Assembly: GCF_001426885.1 (NCBI RefSeq)
Contig: NZ_LMFP01000003.1
Span: forward strand, 1,299,701-1,363,700
Length of the DNA stretch: 64,000 nucleotides
Direction: 5' to 3'
DNA from: Pelomonas sp. Root1444
Lineage (GTDB): Bacteria; Pseudomonadota; Gammaproteobacteria; Burkholderiales; Burkholderiaceae_C
In this document: positions 17,887-26,777 of the stretch, in pieces
Numbering within the stretch: the first letter of the stretch is position 1
How the letters are laid out: every line of letters begins with the position of its first letter
The notes under the pieces: generated by a model
Seen by the model: only the letters and a program-made list of their open reading frames with translations
What the model was told of the DNA's origin: nothing
Database searches by the model: none
Position numbers and translations under genes: made by a program

Positions 17887-18446
17887 GCGAACGCATCCTG
17901 CTCGTCGATGACGAGCCCTCCATCCTCAGTGCGCTGCAGCGACTGCTGCGCAACGGGCTGAAGAACGCCGCCGGCGAGCGCTATACCGTGGAGAGCTTCA
18001 CCGACGCGGCGTCCGCGCTGCAGCGCGCGCAGGAGTGCAGCTTCGCGCTGGCCATTTCCGACCAACGCATGCCGGGCATGACGGGCGTGGAGTTCCTGAG
18101 CCTGCTGCGCGTCATGCAGCCCGATTGCGGCCGCATCGTGCTGTCGGGCTATGCCGACCTGAACGCACTGGTGGCGGCCATCAACGAGGCCGAGATCGCG
18201 CGCTTCATCTCCAAGCCCTGGGCCGACTTCGACCTGCTCAGCGCCGTGCGCCAGGTGCTGCACATCCGCGAGCTGACGATGGAGAACGAGCGCCTGGCCG
18301 ACCAGGTGCGCCAGCAGATGGGCGTGCTCAGCGCGCAGGAGGCGGAGCTGCGCCGCCTGGAGCGCCTGGAGCCCGGCATCACCCACGTCAAGTGGGGCAG
18401 CGACGGCTCCTTCATCCTCGAGGACCCGGGCGAGGTGAACCTGTGA
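17883..18446 (+). CDS. Response regulator (receiver plus coiled coil)
   Basis: 187 residues. Receiver domain with Asp60 (ALAISDQRMPG), Lys in FISKPW, then a helical tail without a DNA-binding domain. The SKPW signature is shared with the preceding REC-HD protein, so both are RpfG-like receivers. Overlaps both neighbours by 3-4 nt in a three-gene operon (16570-20533). It may act as an adaptor between the PAS kinase and the HD protein; this is inferred from gene order. Confidence 0.88.
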   Translation: MSERILLVDDEPSILSALQRLLRNGLKNAAGERYTVESFTDAASALQRAQECSFALAISDQRMPGMTGVEFLSLLRVMQPDCGRIVLSGYADLNALVAAINEAEIARFISKPWADFDLLSAVRQVLHIRELTMENERLADQVRQQMGVLSAQEAELRRLERLEPGITHVKWGSDGSFILEDPGEVNL

Positions 18447-20533
18447 GCGCGGCCGCCATCACGGACGACTTCCGCCTGGCGCTGCATGCGGTCAGCGCGC
18501 CGACGCTGGTGCACGATGCCGAGCACATCCTGATGGCCAACACGGCCATGCAGCGGCTGCTGGGCTACGACCTGCCGGCGCTGCAGGAAATGGCGCCACA
18601 CGGCTGGGCGGCGGCCGAGTTCAGCGAAGAACTCCAGCGCTACAGCCTGCGCTGCCTGGCCGAGCAAGGCGAGATGCCGGCCATCGAGATCGAGGCCGAG
18701 ACCGGCAGCGGCTCGCGGCGCGTGCTGGAAGTGAAGGCCCAGCACGTCATGCTGGGCGGCCAGCCCTGCGCGGTGCTGACGGCGCAGGACCTCAGCGACA
18801 TCCGCCACGTGCAGACCAGCCTGCTGGATGTCGGCCGCGTGCTCTACCAGATCCTGGAGAACAACCCGGTGCCCACGCTGGTGATCGACAAGTCGCACCG
18901 GGTGACGCACTGGAACGCGTCGTGCGCGCAGCTCACCGGTCGCGACGCCTCCGACATGATGGGGCGCGACGACACCTGGCGCGCCTTCTACACCGAGGCC
19001 AGGCCGCTGCTGGCCGACCTGATCGTCGACCGCTCCGTCGAGCAGCACAAGGAGCGCCTGTACGGCGGCCAGTGCCATGCGTCGCCGAACATCGCCGACG
19101 CCTACGAGGTGGAGGGCTTCTTCCCGGCCTTCGGCAACGGCGGGCGCTGGCTGTACTTCACGGCCGCGCCGCTGGTCGACAGCCAGGGCGAGATCGTGGG
19201 CGCCATCGAGACGCTGCAGGACATCACCCGCCGCAAGCAGGCCGAGGACGAGCTGCGCCGCCACCGCAACGAGCTCGAGAACATGATCGCCGACCGCACG
19301 GCGGAGCTGCTCAGCACGCACCACGAGCTGGAGGCTTTCCTCGAGAACGCGTCGGTGGGCATCATCGCGACCGCGCACCGGCGCGTTCAGCGCGGCAACA
19401 AGAAGTTCGTCGAGATGTTCGAGCTCGGCGACGTCTCGCCGCATGGCCTGCCGACGCGCACCTTCTTCAAGAGCGACGAGGACTACGACCTGCTCAGCAC
19501 GATGGCCGCCGACGTGCTGTCTCAAGGCGGCTCGCTGCTGCACGAAATGGAAGTGCGCACGCTGGCCGGCAACCTGCTGTGGGTGCAGATCATTGCCTAC
19601 GTCGCCAACCCGGCCGAGCCGACGGCCGGCACCTGGTGGCTGCTGCAGGACCGCACCGAGGTGCGCCGCGTGCAGAGCGAGCTGGAGCTGAACTACGAAC
19701 GCATCAAGCAGACCAACAGCCGGCTGGAGGAGGCGCAGAACCAGCTGCTGCAGTCCGAAAAGATGGCCTCCATCGGCCAACTGGCCGCGGGCGTCGCGCA
19801 CGAGATCAACAACCCCATCGGCTTCGTCAGCTCCAACCTGGGCTCGCTGCGCGGCTATGTCGAGCCGATCTTCGGCCTGCTGGCGCTGCTCAAGGATGTG
19901 CCGCGCGACGACCTGCCGGCCGGGCTGCGCGACGAACTGGTGCGACTGGACAAGGCGGTGGACCTGGACTTCGTGCAGGAAGACCTGCCGCAGCTGCTCG
20001 ACGAAAGCGAGGACGGGCTGCTGCGGGTCAAGAAGATCGTGCAGGACCTGAAGGACTTCTCGCGCGTCGACCATGCCGACTGGCAGGATGCCGACATCAA
20101 TGCCGGCCTGGACTCGACGCTCAACGTCGTCATGAACGAGGTCAAGTACAAGGCCGAGGTGCGCAAGGACTATGCGCTGCTGCCGCCGGTGCGCTGCATC
20201 GCGGCGCAGCTCAACCAGGTCTTCATGAACCTGATCGTCAATGCCGCGCATGCCATCCCCGAGCGCGGCATGATCACGCTGGCCACGCGCGCCGAGAACG
20301 ACTGGGTCTGCGTCGAGATCACGGACACCGGCTGCGGCATGAGCGACGAGGTCAAGCGGCGCATCTTCGAGCCCTTCTACACGACCAAGCCGGTCGGCCA
20401 GGGCACGGGGCTGGGCTTGTCGCTGTCCTTCTCCATCGTGCAGAAGCACGGCGGGCGCATCGAGGTGGAATCCGAGCCCGGCGTGGGCACGCGCTTCAAG
20501 GTCTGGATCCCGATTCAGCCGCCGCACGGCTGA
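18443..20533 (+). CDS. PAS-domain sensor histidine kinase
   Basis: 696 residues from GTG 18443 (overlapping the previous stop). Three PAS-like modules (about 10-115, 130-260, 300-410), a coiled coil, then HisKA with GVAHEINNPIGF (His453) and HATPase with LNQVFMNLIVNAAHA, ITDTGCGM and GTGLGLSLSFSIV. No membrane segment is evident, so it is a soluble cytoplasmic kinase. The insertion between the HisKA helices (GYVEPIFGLLALLKDVP) is typical of this kinase subgroup. It probably phosphorylates the two receivers encoded just upstream. Confidence 0.9.
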   Translation: MSAAAITDDFRLALHAVSAPTLVHDAEHILMANTAMQRLLGYDLPALQEMAPHGWAAAEFSEELQRYSLRCLAEQGEMPAIEIEAETGSGSRRVLEVKAQHVMLGGQPCAVLTAQDLSDIRHVQTSLLDVGRVLYQILENNPVPTLVIDKSHRVTHWNASCAQLTGRDASDMMGRDDTWRAFYTEARPLLADLIVDRSVEQHKERLYGGQCHASPNIADAYEVEGFFPAFGNGGRWLYFTAAPLVDSQGEIVGAIETLQDITRRKQAEDELRRHRNELENMIADRTAELLSTHHELEAFLENASVGIIATAHRRVQRGNKKFVEMFELGDVSPHGLPTRTFFKSDEDYDLLSTMAADVLSQGGSLLHEMEVRTLAGNLLWVQIIAYVANPAEPTAGTWWLLQDRTEVRRVQSELELNYERIKQTNSRLEEAQNQLLQSEKMASIGQLAAGVAHEINNPIGFVSSNLGSLRGYVEPIFGLLALLKDVPRDDLPAGLRDELVRLDKAVDLDFVQEDLPQLLDESEDGLLRVKKIVQDLKDFSRVDHADWQDADINAGLDSTLNVVMNEVKYKAEVRKDYALLPPVRCIAAQLNQVFMNLIVNAAHAIPERGMITLATRAENDWVCVEITDTGCGMSDEVKRRIFEPFYTTKPVGQGTGLGLSLSFSIVQKHGGRIEVESEPGVGTRFKVWIPIQPPHG

Positions 20534-20550
20534 ACCGACCCCTCATGAGG

Positions 20551-20574
20551 CAGGCCGGCCCCGCAGCCGGCCTG
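20551..20574. terminator. Bidirectional terminator-like hairpin
   Basis: Perfect 9-bp stem CAGGCCGGC / GCCGGCCTG with loop CCCGCA in the 51-bp gap between the convergent PAS kinase gene and the small secreted protein gene. Without a T-run, but the position supports termination on both strands. Confidence 0.55.
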
Positions 20575-20584
20575 ACCCAACGGC

Positions 20585-20935
20585 TCAACGCACGCGGTCG
20601 GTTTCCAGCGCGATGCGATCGACGGTGCCGTCGCCGTTGCGGTACAGGCGCACGCGGCGCAGGCCGTCGGGGCTGACGAGCAGCTCGGCGTTCTCGGCGC
20701 GCCAGGCTTCCAGCGGGTTCTCGTCCAGGCTCACGCCCAGGCGGCGCACGCCGACATGCACCTTCAGCGTACGGCCGTCGTCCAGCAGGTATTCGCCTTG
20801 CGCGGCGCGCAGCTGCAGGCGCTCGGCCGCCGCGGGCACGGTGGGTTCCTGGGCACTCGCGGGCGCCGTCAGCGTCATCGTTGCGAGCAGAGCGGCCGAC
20901 AGGGTGAGCGGGCTCAGGTGGGTCCAGGTCTTCAT
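20585..20935 (-). CDS. Small secreted hypothetical protein
   Basis: 116 residues with a clear Sec signal peptide (LSAALLATMTLTAPASA then QEP, cleavage near residue 29). The mature part has DDGRTLKVHVGVRRLGV and VRLYRNGDGTVDRIALE, two beta-hairpin-like units. Probably periplasmic. No family recognised. GAGGTACTCCTT upstream of the start contains an AGGAG-like site on the coding strand. The 146 bp between this gene and the PEP-CTERM gene show nothing else. Confidence 0.65.
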   Translation of the reverse strand: MKTWTHLSPLTLSAALLATMTLTAPASAQEPTVPAAAERLQLRAAQGEYLLDDGRTLKVHVGVRRLGVSLDENPLEAWRAENAELLVSPDGLRRVRLYRNGDGTVDRIALETDRVR

Positions 20936-21081
20936 GGTGAGGTACTCCTTAGGTTCCCCGAGGCCAGTCGCCTCGGCAGAACTCTTAGTGCAAACCCCAT
21001 GCCAGGTTGAAACACCTTGAATTTCCGCAAAACCTGACCGCCCTGCGCCACGACGGCGCCGGATTGCGCCGGTTTAGGGAG

Positions 21082-21675
21082 TCATGCCTCGCGATGGCGC
21101 CGCCGGGCCGCGGCGGCCCCCACCAGGGCAACAAGGGCCAGGCCGGCGGATTCGGGCTCCGGCAGGTTGTTGACGACGACGTTGTCCAGCGACACGTAGC
21201 CGAAGCCGCGCCCACCGGTGATGCTGACGCTCAGCACGTCCTCGCCGATGACGACGGTCGTGTAGCTGCGATCCAGCAATGCCTGCTGGCTGCCGCTCCC
21301 GCCGGCCGCCAACACATAGGACACGGTCACGAGGCTGCCGACATCCACGTCCGGCACGTACCAGCTCTGGCCCAGGTCGAGCCGGTCGAGGTAGAAGGCG
21401 CCGCCGCCGACGGCGGAGATGGCCAGCGGGTCCTGGCTGTACAGCAGCGAGGGCGTGCCGTTGTACGCGCCGGGCAGCGGGTCGCCGTTGAGGGCCTGCG
21501 GCGGCCGGTCGTCGACGCCCATGCAATTCGTGCAGGTCACCGCGAAGTTGAAGCCGTCCGCCTGGATGAGGCTCATCGAATAGTCGTAGCGCGGCATGTA
21601 GCCGTCGAACGTGACGATGGCCGCCGTGGCGGGGGCCATGGCGGTGGCGAGCAGCAGGGCGGCGAGGGTTCTCAT
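21082..21675 (-). CDS. PEP-CTERM sorting-domain protein
   Basis: 197 residues. N-terminal signal peptide (LAALLLATAMAPATAA), a beta-rich body (AIVTFDGYMPRYDYSMS, GGRGFGYVSLDNVVVNN), and a C-terminal PEP-CTERM tail: LPEPESAGLALVALVG, then RRRHREA. The tail is cut by exosortase, which usually accompanies exopolysaccharide production. Two Cys in CTNC may bind a ligand or pair. No exosortase gene is in the window. GGAGACCC just before the ATG gives a ribosome binding site. Confidence 0.85.
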   Translation of the reverse strand: MRTLAALLLATAMAPATAAIVTFDGYMPRYDYSMSLIQADGFNFAVTCTNCMGVDDRPPQALNGDPLPGAYNGTPSLLYSQDPLAISAVGGGAFYLDRLDLGQSWYVPDVDVGSLVTVSYVLAAGGSGSQQALLDRSYTTVVIGEDVLSVSITGGRGFGYVSLDNVVVNNLPEPESAGLALVALVGAAAARRRHREA

Positions 21676-21790
21676 GGGGTCTCCAACGTTGTTCTAGTTG
21701 CAACGGTGGATGCTGCCAGCGCCCGGTGACAGTGCCTGCCGCGGCCCCCCGTATTTGCGGGGCTGCGGTTCATGGGGTCGGTGGATGAAC

Positions 21791-22417
21791 TCAGCGACCG
21801 GCGATCAGCGTGGCGACCTCGGCGGCCGAGCGCACGCCCAGTTTGGCGAAGACGCGCGCGCGATGGACCTCGACGGTACGGACGGACACGTGCAGTTCGT
21901 CGGCAATGATCTTGTTGAGCTTGCCGGCGGCCACGCGCGTCATCACCTCGCGCTCGCGGTCGGTCAGGCTGGCCAGGCGCGCGGCGCGCTCGGCCGCCTG
22001 GGCGCCCTCGGCCTGCATGGCAGCGTCTACGGCCAGCGCCTGCGCGATGCGGTCGGCCAGCGCGTTGTCGCTGTAGGGCTTCTCGAGGAAATCGAAGGCG
22101 CCTTTCTTCAGCGCCTCGACGACCATCGGGATGTCGCCATGGCCGGTCAGGAACAGCACCGGGTTCTTCAGCCGCCGCGCCAGCAGCTCGTCGTGCAGCC
22201 GCGTGCCGCTCATGGGCTCCATGCGCACATCGAGCAGGAACACGCCGCGGGGCGGGCCGCTGCGCGGGCCCTCCACGTCCAGCATGTCCAGCAGCGCCGG
22301 GCCGCTGGCGAAGGCGCGCACGTCCAGCCCGCGCGAGCGCATCAGGAAGGCGAGCGCGTCGCGCACGCCAGGGTCGTCGTCGACGAGGTGGACGGTGCCC
22401 ATCCGTGGTTCAGCCAT
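21791..22417 (-). CDS. dctR: DctR-like response regulator (FixJ/NarL type)
   Basis: 208 residues. Receiver with acidic DDDP, Asp63 (FLLDVRM) and Lys in FLEKPYSD, then a LuxR-type helix-turn-helix (LTDREREVMTRVAAGKLN, SVRTVEVHRARVFAKLGV). Overlaps the 3' end of the DctS-like kinase gene by 8 nt. By analogy with DctSR of Rhodobacter it should activate C4-dicarboxylate uptake genes; dctP lies 3.3 kb away. Candidate operators are the TGTGG-N4-CCACA palindromes at 24347 and 25667. Confidence 0.85.
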   Translation of the reverse strand: MAEPRMGTVHLVDDDPGVRDALAFLMRSRGLDVRAFASGPALLDMLDVEGPRSGPPRGVFLLDVRMEPMSGTRLHDELLARRLKNPVLFLTGHGDIPMVVEALKKGAFDFLEKPYSDNALADRIAQALAVDAAMQAEGAQAAERAARLASLTDREREVMTRVAAGKLNKIIADELHVSVRTVEVHRARVFAKLGVRSAAEVATLIAGR

Positions 22418-24311
22418 GCACGCTCTCCCGGCTCAAAGGAAGACTGAAAGAGAACAGCGCCCCGCCGCTGGCCGTGTCGCTGGCGTCGAGGATGCCCTGG
22501 TGGGCCTCGACGATGGAGCGGCAGATGGCCAGCCCCATTCCCATGCCCTCGGCCTTGGTGGAATAGAACGGCGCGCAGAGCTGCTCGATGCGCCGGCCCT
22601 GCAGGCCGGGGCCGTTGTCGCTGACGTCGATGCGCACGAAGTCGCCGGCGAGGCGGCTGCCGACGGCGATGCGCCGGCCGCCCTCGCGTGCCAGCAGCGC
22701 GTCCGCGGCATTGCGCACCAGGTTGATGACGACCTGCTCGATCAGCACGGCGTCGGCCAGCACCGGCGGCACCTGCGGCGACAGCGCCAACTCCAGCGCG
22801 ATGCCGCGGCGTTGCAGGTCGCGCTTGAGCAGGTCCAGCGCGGCGCTGATGACCTCGTTGAGGTCGCAGGGCTCGTGGCGCGGCTCGCGGCGGGTCAGGA
22901 ACTCGCGGATGCGCGCGACGATGCGGCCGGCATGCGCCGCCTGCTGGCCCAGGCGCTGCAGTGCGCCGAGCACGAGCTCGTCCTGCACGCCCAGCTTGGC
23001 CAGCGAGTTGGTCACGCCGGCGCCGTAGCTGGCGATGGCCGTCAGCGGCTGGTTCAGCTCGTGCGCCAGCGTGGACGCGACCTCGCCCAGCATGGTCAGC
23101 CGCGCGTTGTGGGCCAGCGTCTCGACCTGGCGGCGCTCGCGCTCCTCCAGCTGCTTGCGCTCGGTGATGTCGATGATGCTGCCCATCCAGCCGATCTGGC
23201 GGCCGCCGGCATCCACCAGCGGCGACTCGAAGACCATCACATCCAGCAGGCGGCCGGAGCTGTGCCGCCAGCGCGCCTCGAAGCCCTCGCGCGGCGCGTG
23301 GCCGGCAAGGTTGCGGCGGTTGCGCTCGGTCAGCTCGTCGAGCGCGTCGGGCGGCCAGTAGGGCATGGGCGGCAGCAGGCCGACCAGCTGCTCCGCGGCC
23401 AGCCCGACCATGTCGCAGAAGGTGCGGTTCACGTAGAGCAGCCGGCCATCGAAATCGCGCGCGCGCAGCGCGACGAGGGCCGAGTCCTCCATCGCGCGCC
23501 GCCAGGCGGCCTCGGTGCGGCCGGTCACCTCGGCGCGCTGCACCTGGCGCATCTGGCGGCGCAGCAGCCAGCTCGCCACGGCGATCAGCGGCAGGAAGCC
23601 CGCCACCAGCACCAGCGCCAGCGGCCGCACGCCATCGGGCACCGGCTCGCGCAACGTCAGCTCCAGCGCCGCGTCGGCCAGCGTCGCCTCGGTCAGCGGG
23701 CTGGCGCGCAGCGGGCCCGGCAGCGCGATGCGGTAGCTGGGCCGCGGCCCCTGGGCGGCCCGCAGTGGCGAGTCGGTGCTGGAGGCGATGACCTGGTCGG
23801 CGCTGTCGACCAGCTGCACGTCGTACTTGCGCGCCAGCCACCAGGGCACGCCGCGCTTGAGCAGCAGCGCCGGGGCATAGCGCACGACGAGCACGCCATC
23901 GGGCGCGACCCGCGCGGTCAGGTGCAGCGACAGCCCGTCCTCATAGCGGTTGGCGCCGGCCTGCTCGGGCACCTCGGCCAGCACGCGGTTGCGCGCGTCC
24001 AGCCAGGTGACGGACAGCCACAGCCGGCGCAGCCCCGCGTTGACCTCCGGATGGGCCGCCAACACCGCCGAGCTGGGCGTCTGGCCGGCCAGGCCTGCGG
24101 CGAGCTGGCGCAGGTAGGTCTGCTCATCGTCGATGCGCGCACGCAGCTGCACCTCGGCGCTGAGCGCGTCGGAGATCAGCGTCTGGCGCTGCAGCTCCTG
24201 CTCCTCTACGCCGTTGGCCCGCACCCAGGCCAGCACGCCGCCCACGAAGATCAGCGACAGCACCAGCGGTGCCAGCCACAGGCTTCGGGAAAGGATTTCG
24301 CGCGGCTTCAT
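22410..24311 (-). CDS. dctS: DctS-like sensor histidine kinase
   Basis: 633 residues. A membrane helix (residues 12-30) and a second (about 222-244) frame a periplasmic sensor of about 190 residues. Then come a PAS domain (about 265-385, ending GWMGSIIDITERKQ), HisKA with TLAHELNQPLTAIASYG and HATPase with VVINLVRNAADAL, VSDNGPGL and GMGMGLAICRSIV. This matches the C4-dicarboxylate sensor DctS. The promoter carries one copy of the palindrome described at 24347, so the system may autoregulate. Confidence 0.87.
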   Translation of the reverse strand: MKPREILSRSLWLAPLVLSLIFVGGVLAWVRANGVEEQELQRQTLISDALSAEVQLRARIDDEQTYLRQLAAGLAGQTPSSAVLAAHPEVNAGLRRLWLSVTWLDARNRVLAEVPEQAGANRYEDGLSLHLTARVAPDGVLVVRYAPALLLKRGVPWWLARKYDVQLVDSADQVIASSTDSPLRAAQGPRPSYRIALPGPLRASPLTEATLADAALELTLREPVPDGVRPLALVLVAGFLPLIAVASWLLRRQMRQVQRAEVTGRTEAAWRRAMEDSALVALRARDFDGRLLYVNRTFCDMVGLAAEQLVGLLPPMPYWPPDALDELTERNRRNLAGHAPREGFEARWRHSSGRLLDVMVFESPLVDAGGRQIGWMGSIIDITERKQLEERERRQVETLAHNARLTMLGEVASTLAHELNQPLTAIASYGAGVTNSLAKLGVQDELVLGALQRLGQQAAHAGRIVARIREFLTRREPRHEPCDLNEVISAALDLLKRDLQRRGIALELALSPQVPPVLADAVLIEQVVINLVRNAADALLAREGGRRIAVGSRLAGDFVRIDVSDNGPGLQGRRIEQLCAPFYSTKAEGMGMGLAICRSIVEAHQGILDASDTASGGALFSFSLPLSRESVHG

Positions 24312-24346
24312 GAGGGCAGTCTATGGATTGGCGGGCCGGGGCCGCC

Positions 24347-24360
24347 TGTGGAATACCACA
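24347..24360. promoter_or_regulatory. Palindrome TGTGGAATACCACA, candidate DctR operator upstream of dctS
   Basis: A perfect TGTGG/CCACA dyad with a 4-nt spacer, 36 nt upstream of the dctS start. A second copy with the same arms and AA-containing spacer occurs at 25667-25680 in the dctP promoter. Two such sites in the two promoters of one functional module suggest a shared regulator, most simply DctR. Confidence 0.6.
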
Positions 24361-24382
24361 AGCCGCCGGGCGCAACCGCCGC

Positions 24383-25645
24383 TCAATCCGTACCGGCCCG
24401 TGGTGCGACCCGCAACGGCACCGCCACGATCGCCGGCGCACGCGGCGGCGGGGCGCGGCTGTCGTCGATGCGGCCGGCGGGCAACCAGTAGCCGACGTAG
24501 GAGTTGGCCAGCACATGCAGCGCGCCATCGACGACGACGCCGGTGGTCGGCTCCGCGAAGTCCGGGTGGTGGTGCGACTGCAGCACCGTGGCCGCGACGA
24601 TGCGCGTGCCGCCGTCGGCCAGCGCGAGCCGCAGCACGCGGCCGGGGTTGACGGTGTTCTGCACGCCGACGAGATCGCCGTCGGCCCAGTACAGCCCGTC
24701 GATGCCGCCGCTGACCACGTCGTCAGGCTGCGGCAGACGGGTGGGCTCGCCGCCCGGCAGGCTCACGCGCAGGATGCCGGTGCTTGCGGTGACGTAGGCG
24801 GCGCTGCCGTCGGGCGCGACGGCGACGCCGTTGGCGCCACGGAAGGCACCGTCGGCATCGACGCGCCGCGCACTGCCGTCGCCGCCCACCCGCCACAGGT
24901 TGCCGGCCATCGAATCGGTGACGAGCAGGCTGCCGTCGGGCGCGAACGCGAGGTCGTTCAGCTGGCGCGCCTCCGGCACGGCCACGCGCAGCAGCCGCCG
25001 GCTGTCGGCGAGCGACCAGCACACCACCGCATTGCGGCGCTGCGCCTGCGCGCTGTCCTCGAAGCCGTTGGTGCTGACGGCGCAGAGCCGGTCGCGCTTG
25101 GCGTCGACGGCCAGCCCGAGCACTGCGTCCAGCGCGTCGGCCGCGGTCGACAGCGGGCGCGTTCGGCCTTGGCCGTCCACCGCCAGCACGCGCCGCTCGG
25201 CGATGCTGCCGAGGTAGTGGGTGCGGCGCCTGGCGTCGTAGGCGATGCCTTCAGGAATCAGGCGCGCGCTGCCCGCCGGCAGGCGCAGCACCACCGGCGC
25301 GTCGGGCGTGCGGGGCGTCTCTGCCAGCAACTGCGCTTGCACCTCGCGAAAGCCCGGCTCGTCCTGCAGCGTGTCGAAGCCCATGTCGGCCAGCGGCACC
25401 AGGCCCAGCCGGCGGCCCAGCAGCCGGCGCAGCGTGGCGACGGCACCGGCACGGTCGCCGGCCTGCGCCTGCGTCATCGCTTCGTAATGGACCAGCAGGC
25501 CGTCGCCGGGGCGCTGCTGCTGCAGCGCGCGGATGCGGGCCAGCTGCGCCTCAGCCTGGGGGCCGGGTTGGGCCGGGGCGGCGACGGCCACTGCGAGGAG
25601 CAGGGCGGCGACTGCGGCGGGGCCGCGCAGGCTGCGGATCGACAT
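24383..25645 (-). CDS. Secreted beta-propeller (SMP-30/NHL-like) protein
   Basis: 420 residues. Signal peptide (VAALLLAVAVAAPAQ), an N-terminal helical pair (residues 25-110, TPR-like) and a C-terminal beta-propeller with repeated blades such as IPEGIAYDARRRTHYLG, LNDLAFAPDGSLLVTDS and GVAVAPDGSAAYVTAS, resembling SMP-30/gluconolactonase or strictosidine synthase-like propellers. Presumably periplasmic; substrate unknown. It is divergent from dctP, sharing a 69-bp promoter region that contains the palindrome at 25667, so it may belong to the DctSR regulon. Confidence 0.75.
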   Translation of the reverse strand: MSIRSLRGPAAVAALLLAVAVAAPAQPGPQAEAQLARIRALQQQRPGDGLLVHYEAMTQAQAGDRAGAVATLRRLLGRRLGLVPLADMGFDTLQDEPGFREVQAQLLAETPRTPDAPVVLRLPAGSARLIPEGIAYDARRRTHYLGSIAERRVLAVDGQGRTRPLSTAADALDAVLGLAVDAKRDRLCAVSTNGFEDSAQAQRRNAVVCWSLADSRRLLRVAVPEARQLNDLAFAPDGSLLVTDSMAGNLWRVGGDGSARRVDADGAFRGANGVAVAPDGSAAYVTASTGILRVSLPGGEPTRLPQPDDVVSGGIDGLYWADGDLVGVQNTVNPGRVLRLALADGGTRIVAATVLQSHHHPDFAEPTTGVVVDGALHVLANSYVGYWLPAGRIDDSRAPPPRAPAIVAVPLRVAPRAGTD

Positions 25646-25666
25646 GCGCGCAGTCTAGAGCTCAGG

Positions 25667-25680
25667 TGTGGAACTCCACA
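25667..25680. promoter_or_regulatory. Palindrome TGTGGAACTCCACA, candidate DctR operator in the dctP promoter
   Basis: Same TGTGG-N4-CCACA dyad as at 24347-24360, here 34 nt before the dctP ATG and 21 nt from the divergent beta-propeller gene. The distance to the dctP start (35 nt) is nearly the same as the distance from the other copy to the dctS start (36 nt), which supports a common promoter architecture. Confidence 0.6.
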
Positions 25681-25714
25681 TGGCGCGCGCCGCCCGGGCC
25701 GCGAGAATGAGCCC

Positions 25715-26716
25715 ATGACCCACGCCCGCCGCCGCCTGCTGGCCGCCGCACTCGCCCTGCCGCTGGCTGCCCGTGCCCAGGCGCCCATCGTCATCAAGTT
25801 CAGCCACGTGGTGGCGCCGGACACGCCCAAGGGCAAGGCCGCCCAGCGCTTCAAGGAGCTGGCCGAGGCCCGCACCGGCGGGCGCGTGAAGATCGAGCTG
25901 TATCCCAACAGCCAGCTCTACAAGGACAAGGAAGAGATGGAGGCGCTGCAGCTGGGCAGCGTGCAGATGCTGGCGCCGTCGCTGGCCAAGTTCGGGCCGC
26001 TGGGCGTCAAGGAGTTCGAGGTCTTCGACCTGCCCTTCCTGTTCAAGGACACCGCCGCTTTCCGCGCCATCACCGAGGGGCCGCTGGGCGCCGAGCTGTT
26101 CAGGAAGCTGGAGCCCAAGGGCATCAAGGGCCTGGCCTATTGGGACAACGGCTTCCAGATCATGAGCGCCAACAGGCCGCTGCGGCAGGTGTCCGACTTC
26201 CAGGGCTTGAAGATGCGCATCCAGTCCAGCAAGGTGCTGGACGCGCAGATGCGCGCTTTGGGCGCCATCCCGCAGGTCATGGCCTTCAGCGAGCTGCGCC
26301 AGGCGCTGCAGACCGGCCTCGTCGACGGCACGGAGAATGCGCCCAGCAACCTCTACACGCAGAAGATCCACGAGGTGCAGAAGCACATGACGCTGTCCAA
26401 CCATGGCCACCTGGCCTATGCGGTCATCGTCAACAAGAAGTTCTGGGACGGTCTGCCCGGCGACATCCGCGGCGCGCTGGAGGCGGCGATCAAGGAGGCC
26501 ACGGCCTACGCCAACGCCATCGCCAGCACCGAGAACGCCGCGGCGCTGCAAGGCATCCAGGCCAGCGGCCGCACCACCCTGCACACGCCTACCCCGGCCG
26601 AGATGAACGCGTGGAAGAAGGCGCTGATGCCGGTGCACCAGGAGATGGCGCCGCGCGTCGGCAAGGCGACCATCGCCGCGGCCTACAAGGCGGCGGGCTT
26701 CGTCGCGCCGGACTGA
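25715..26716 (+). CDS. dctP: TRAP transporter C4-dicarboxylate-binding protein
   Basis: 333 residues from ATG 25715. Signal peptide RRRLLAAALALPLAARAQA, then the DctP fold: IKFSHVVAPDTPKGKAAQRF, GSVQMLAPSLAKFGPLG, a conserved Arg region LKMRIQSSKVLDAQM, and GLVDGTENAPSNLYTQKIHEVQ. It binds C4-dicarboxylates in the periplasm and delivers them to DctQM. No dctQ or dctM follows; the next gene is a regulator with its own promoter, so the membrane subunits must be elsewhere. DctS/DctR nearby are the likely regulators. Confidence 0.9.
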   Translation: MTHARRRLLAAALALPLAARAQAPIVIKFSHVVAPDTPKGKAAQRFKELAEARTGGRVKIELYPNSQLYKDKEEMEALQLGSVQMLAPSLAKFGPLGVKEFEVFDLPFLFKDTAAFRAITEGPLGAELFRKLEPKGIKGLAYWDNGFQIMSANRPLRQVSDFQGLKMRIQSSKVLDAQMRALGAIPQVMAFSELRQALQTGLVDGTENAPSNLYTQKIHEVQKHMTLSNHGHLAYAVIVNKKFWDGLPGDIRGALEAAIKEATAYANAIASTENAAALQGIQASGRTTLHTPTPAEMNAWKKALMPVHQEMAPRVGKATIAAAYKAAGFVAPD

Positions 26717-26750
26717 AACCGCCGGGCTCGCCCCGGCGCCGCACCGACAA

Positions 26751-26765
26751 GGCACGGAAGTTGCG
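26751..26765 (+). promoter_or_regulatory. Sigma-54 type -24/-12 promoter element for the ANTAR regulator gene
   Basis: AGGCACG-GAAG-TTGC has GG (26751-26752) and GC (26763-26764) separated by exactly 10 nt, matching TGGCACG-N4-TTGC except for one base. Transcription would start near 26775, only a few nt before the ATG at 26778. Confidence 0.65.
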
Positions 26766-26777
26766 CTGGCGTGGGGC

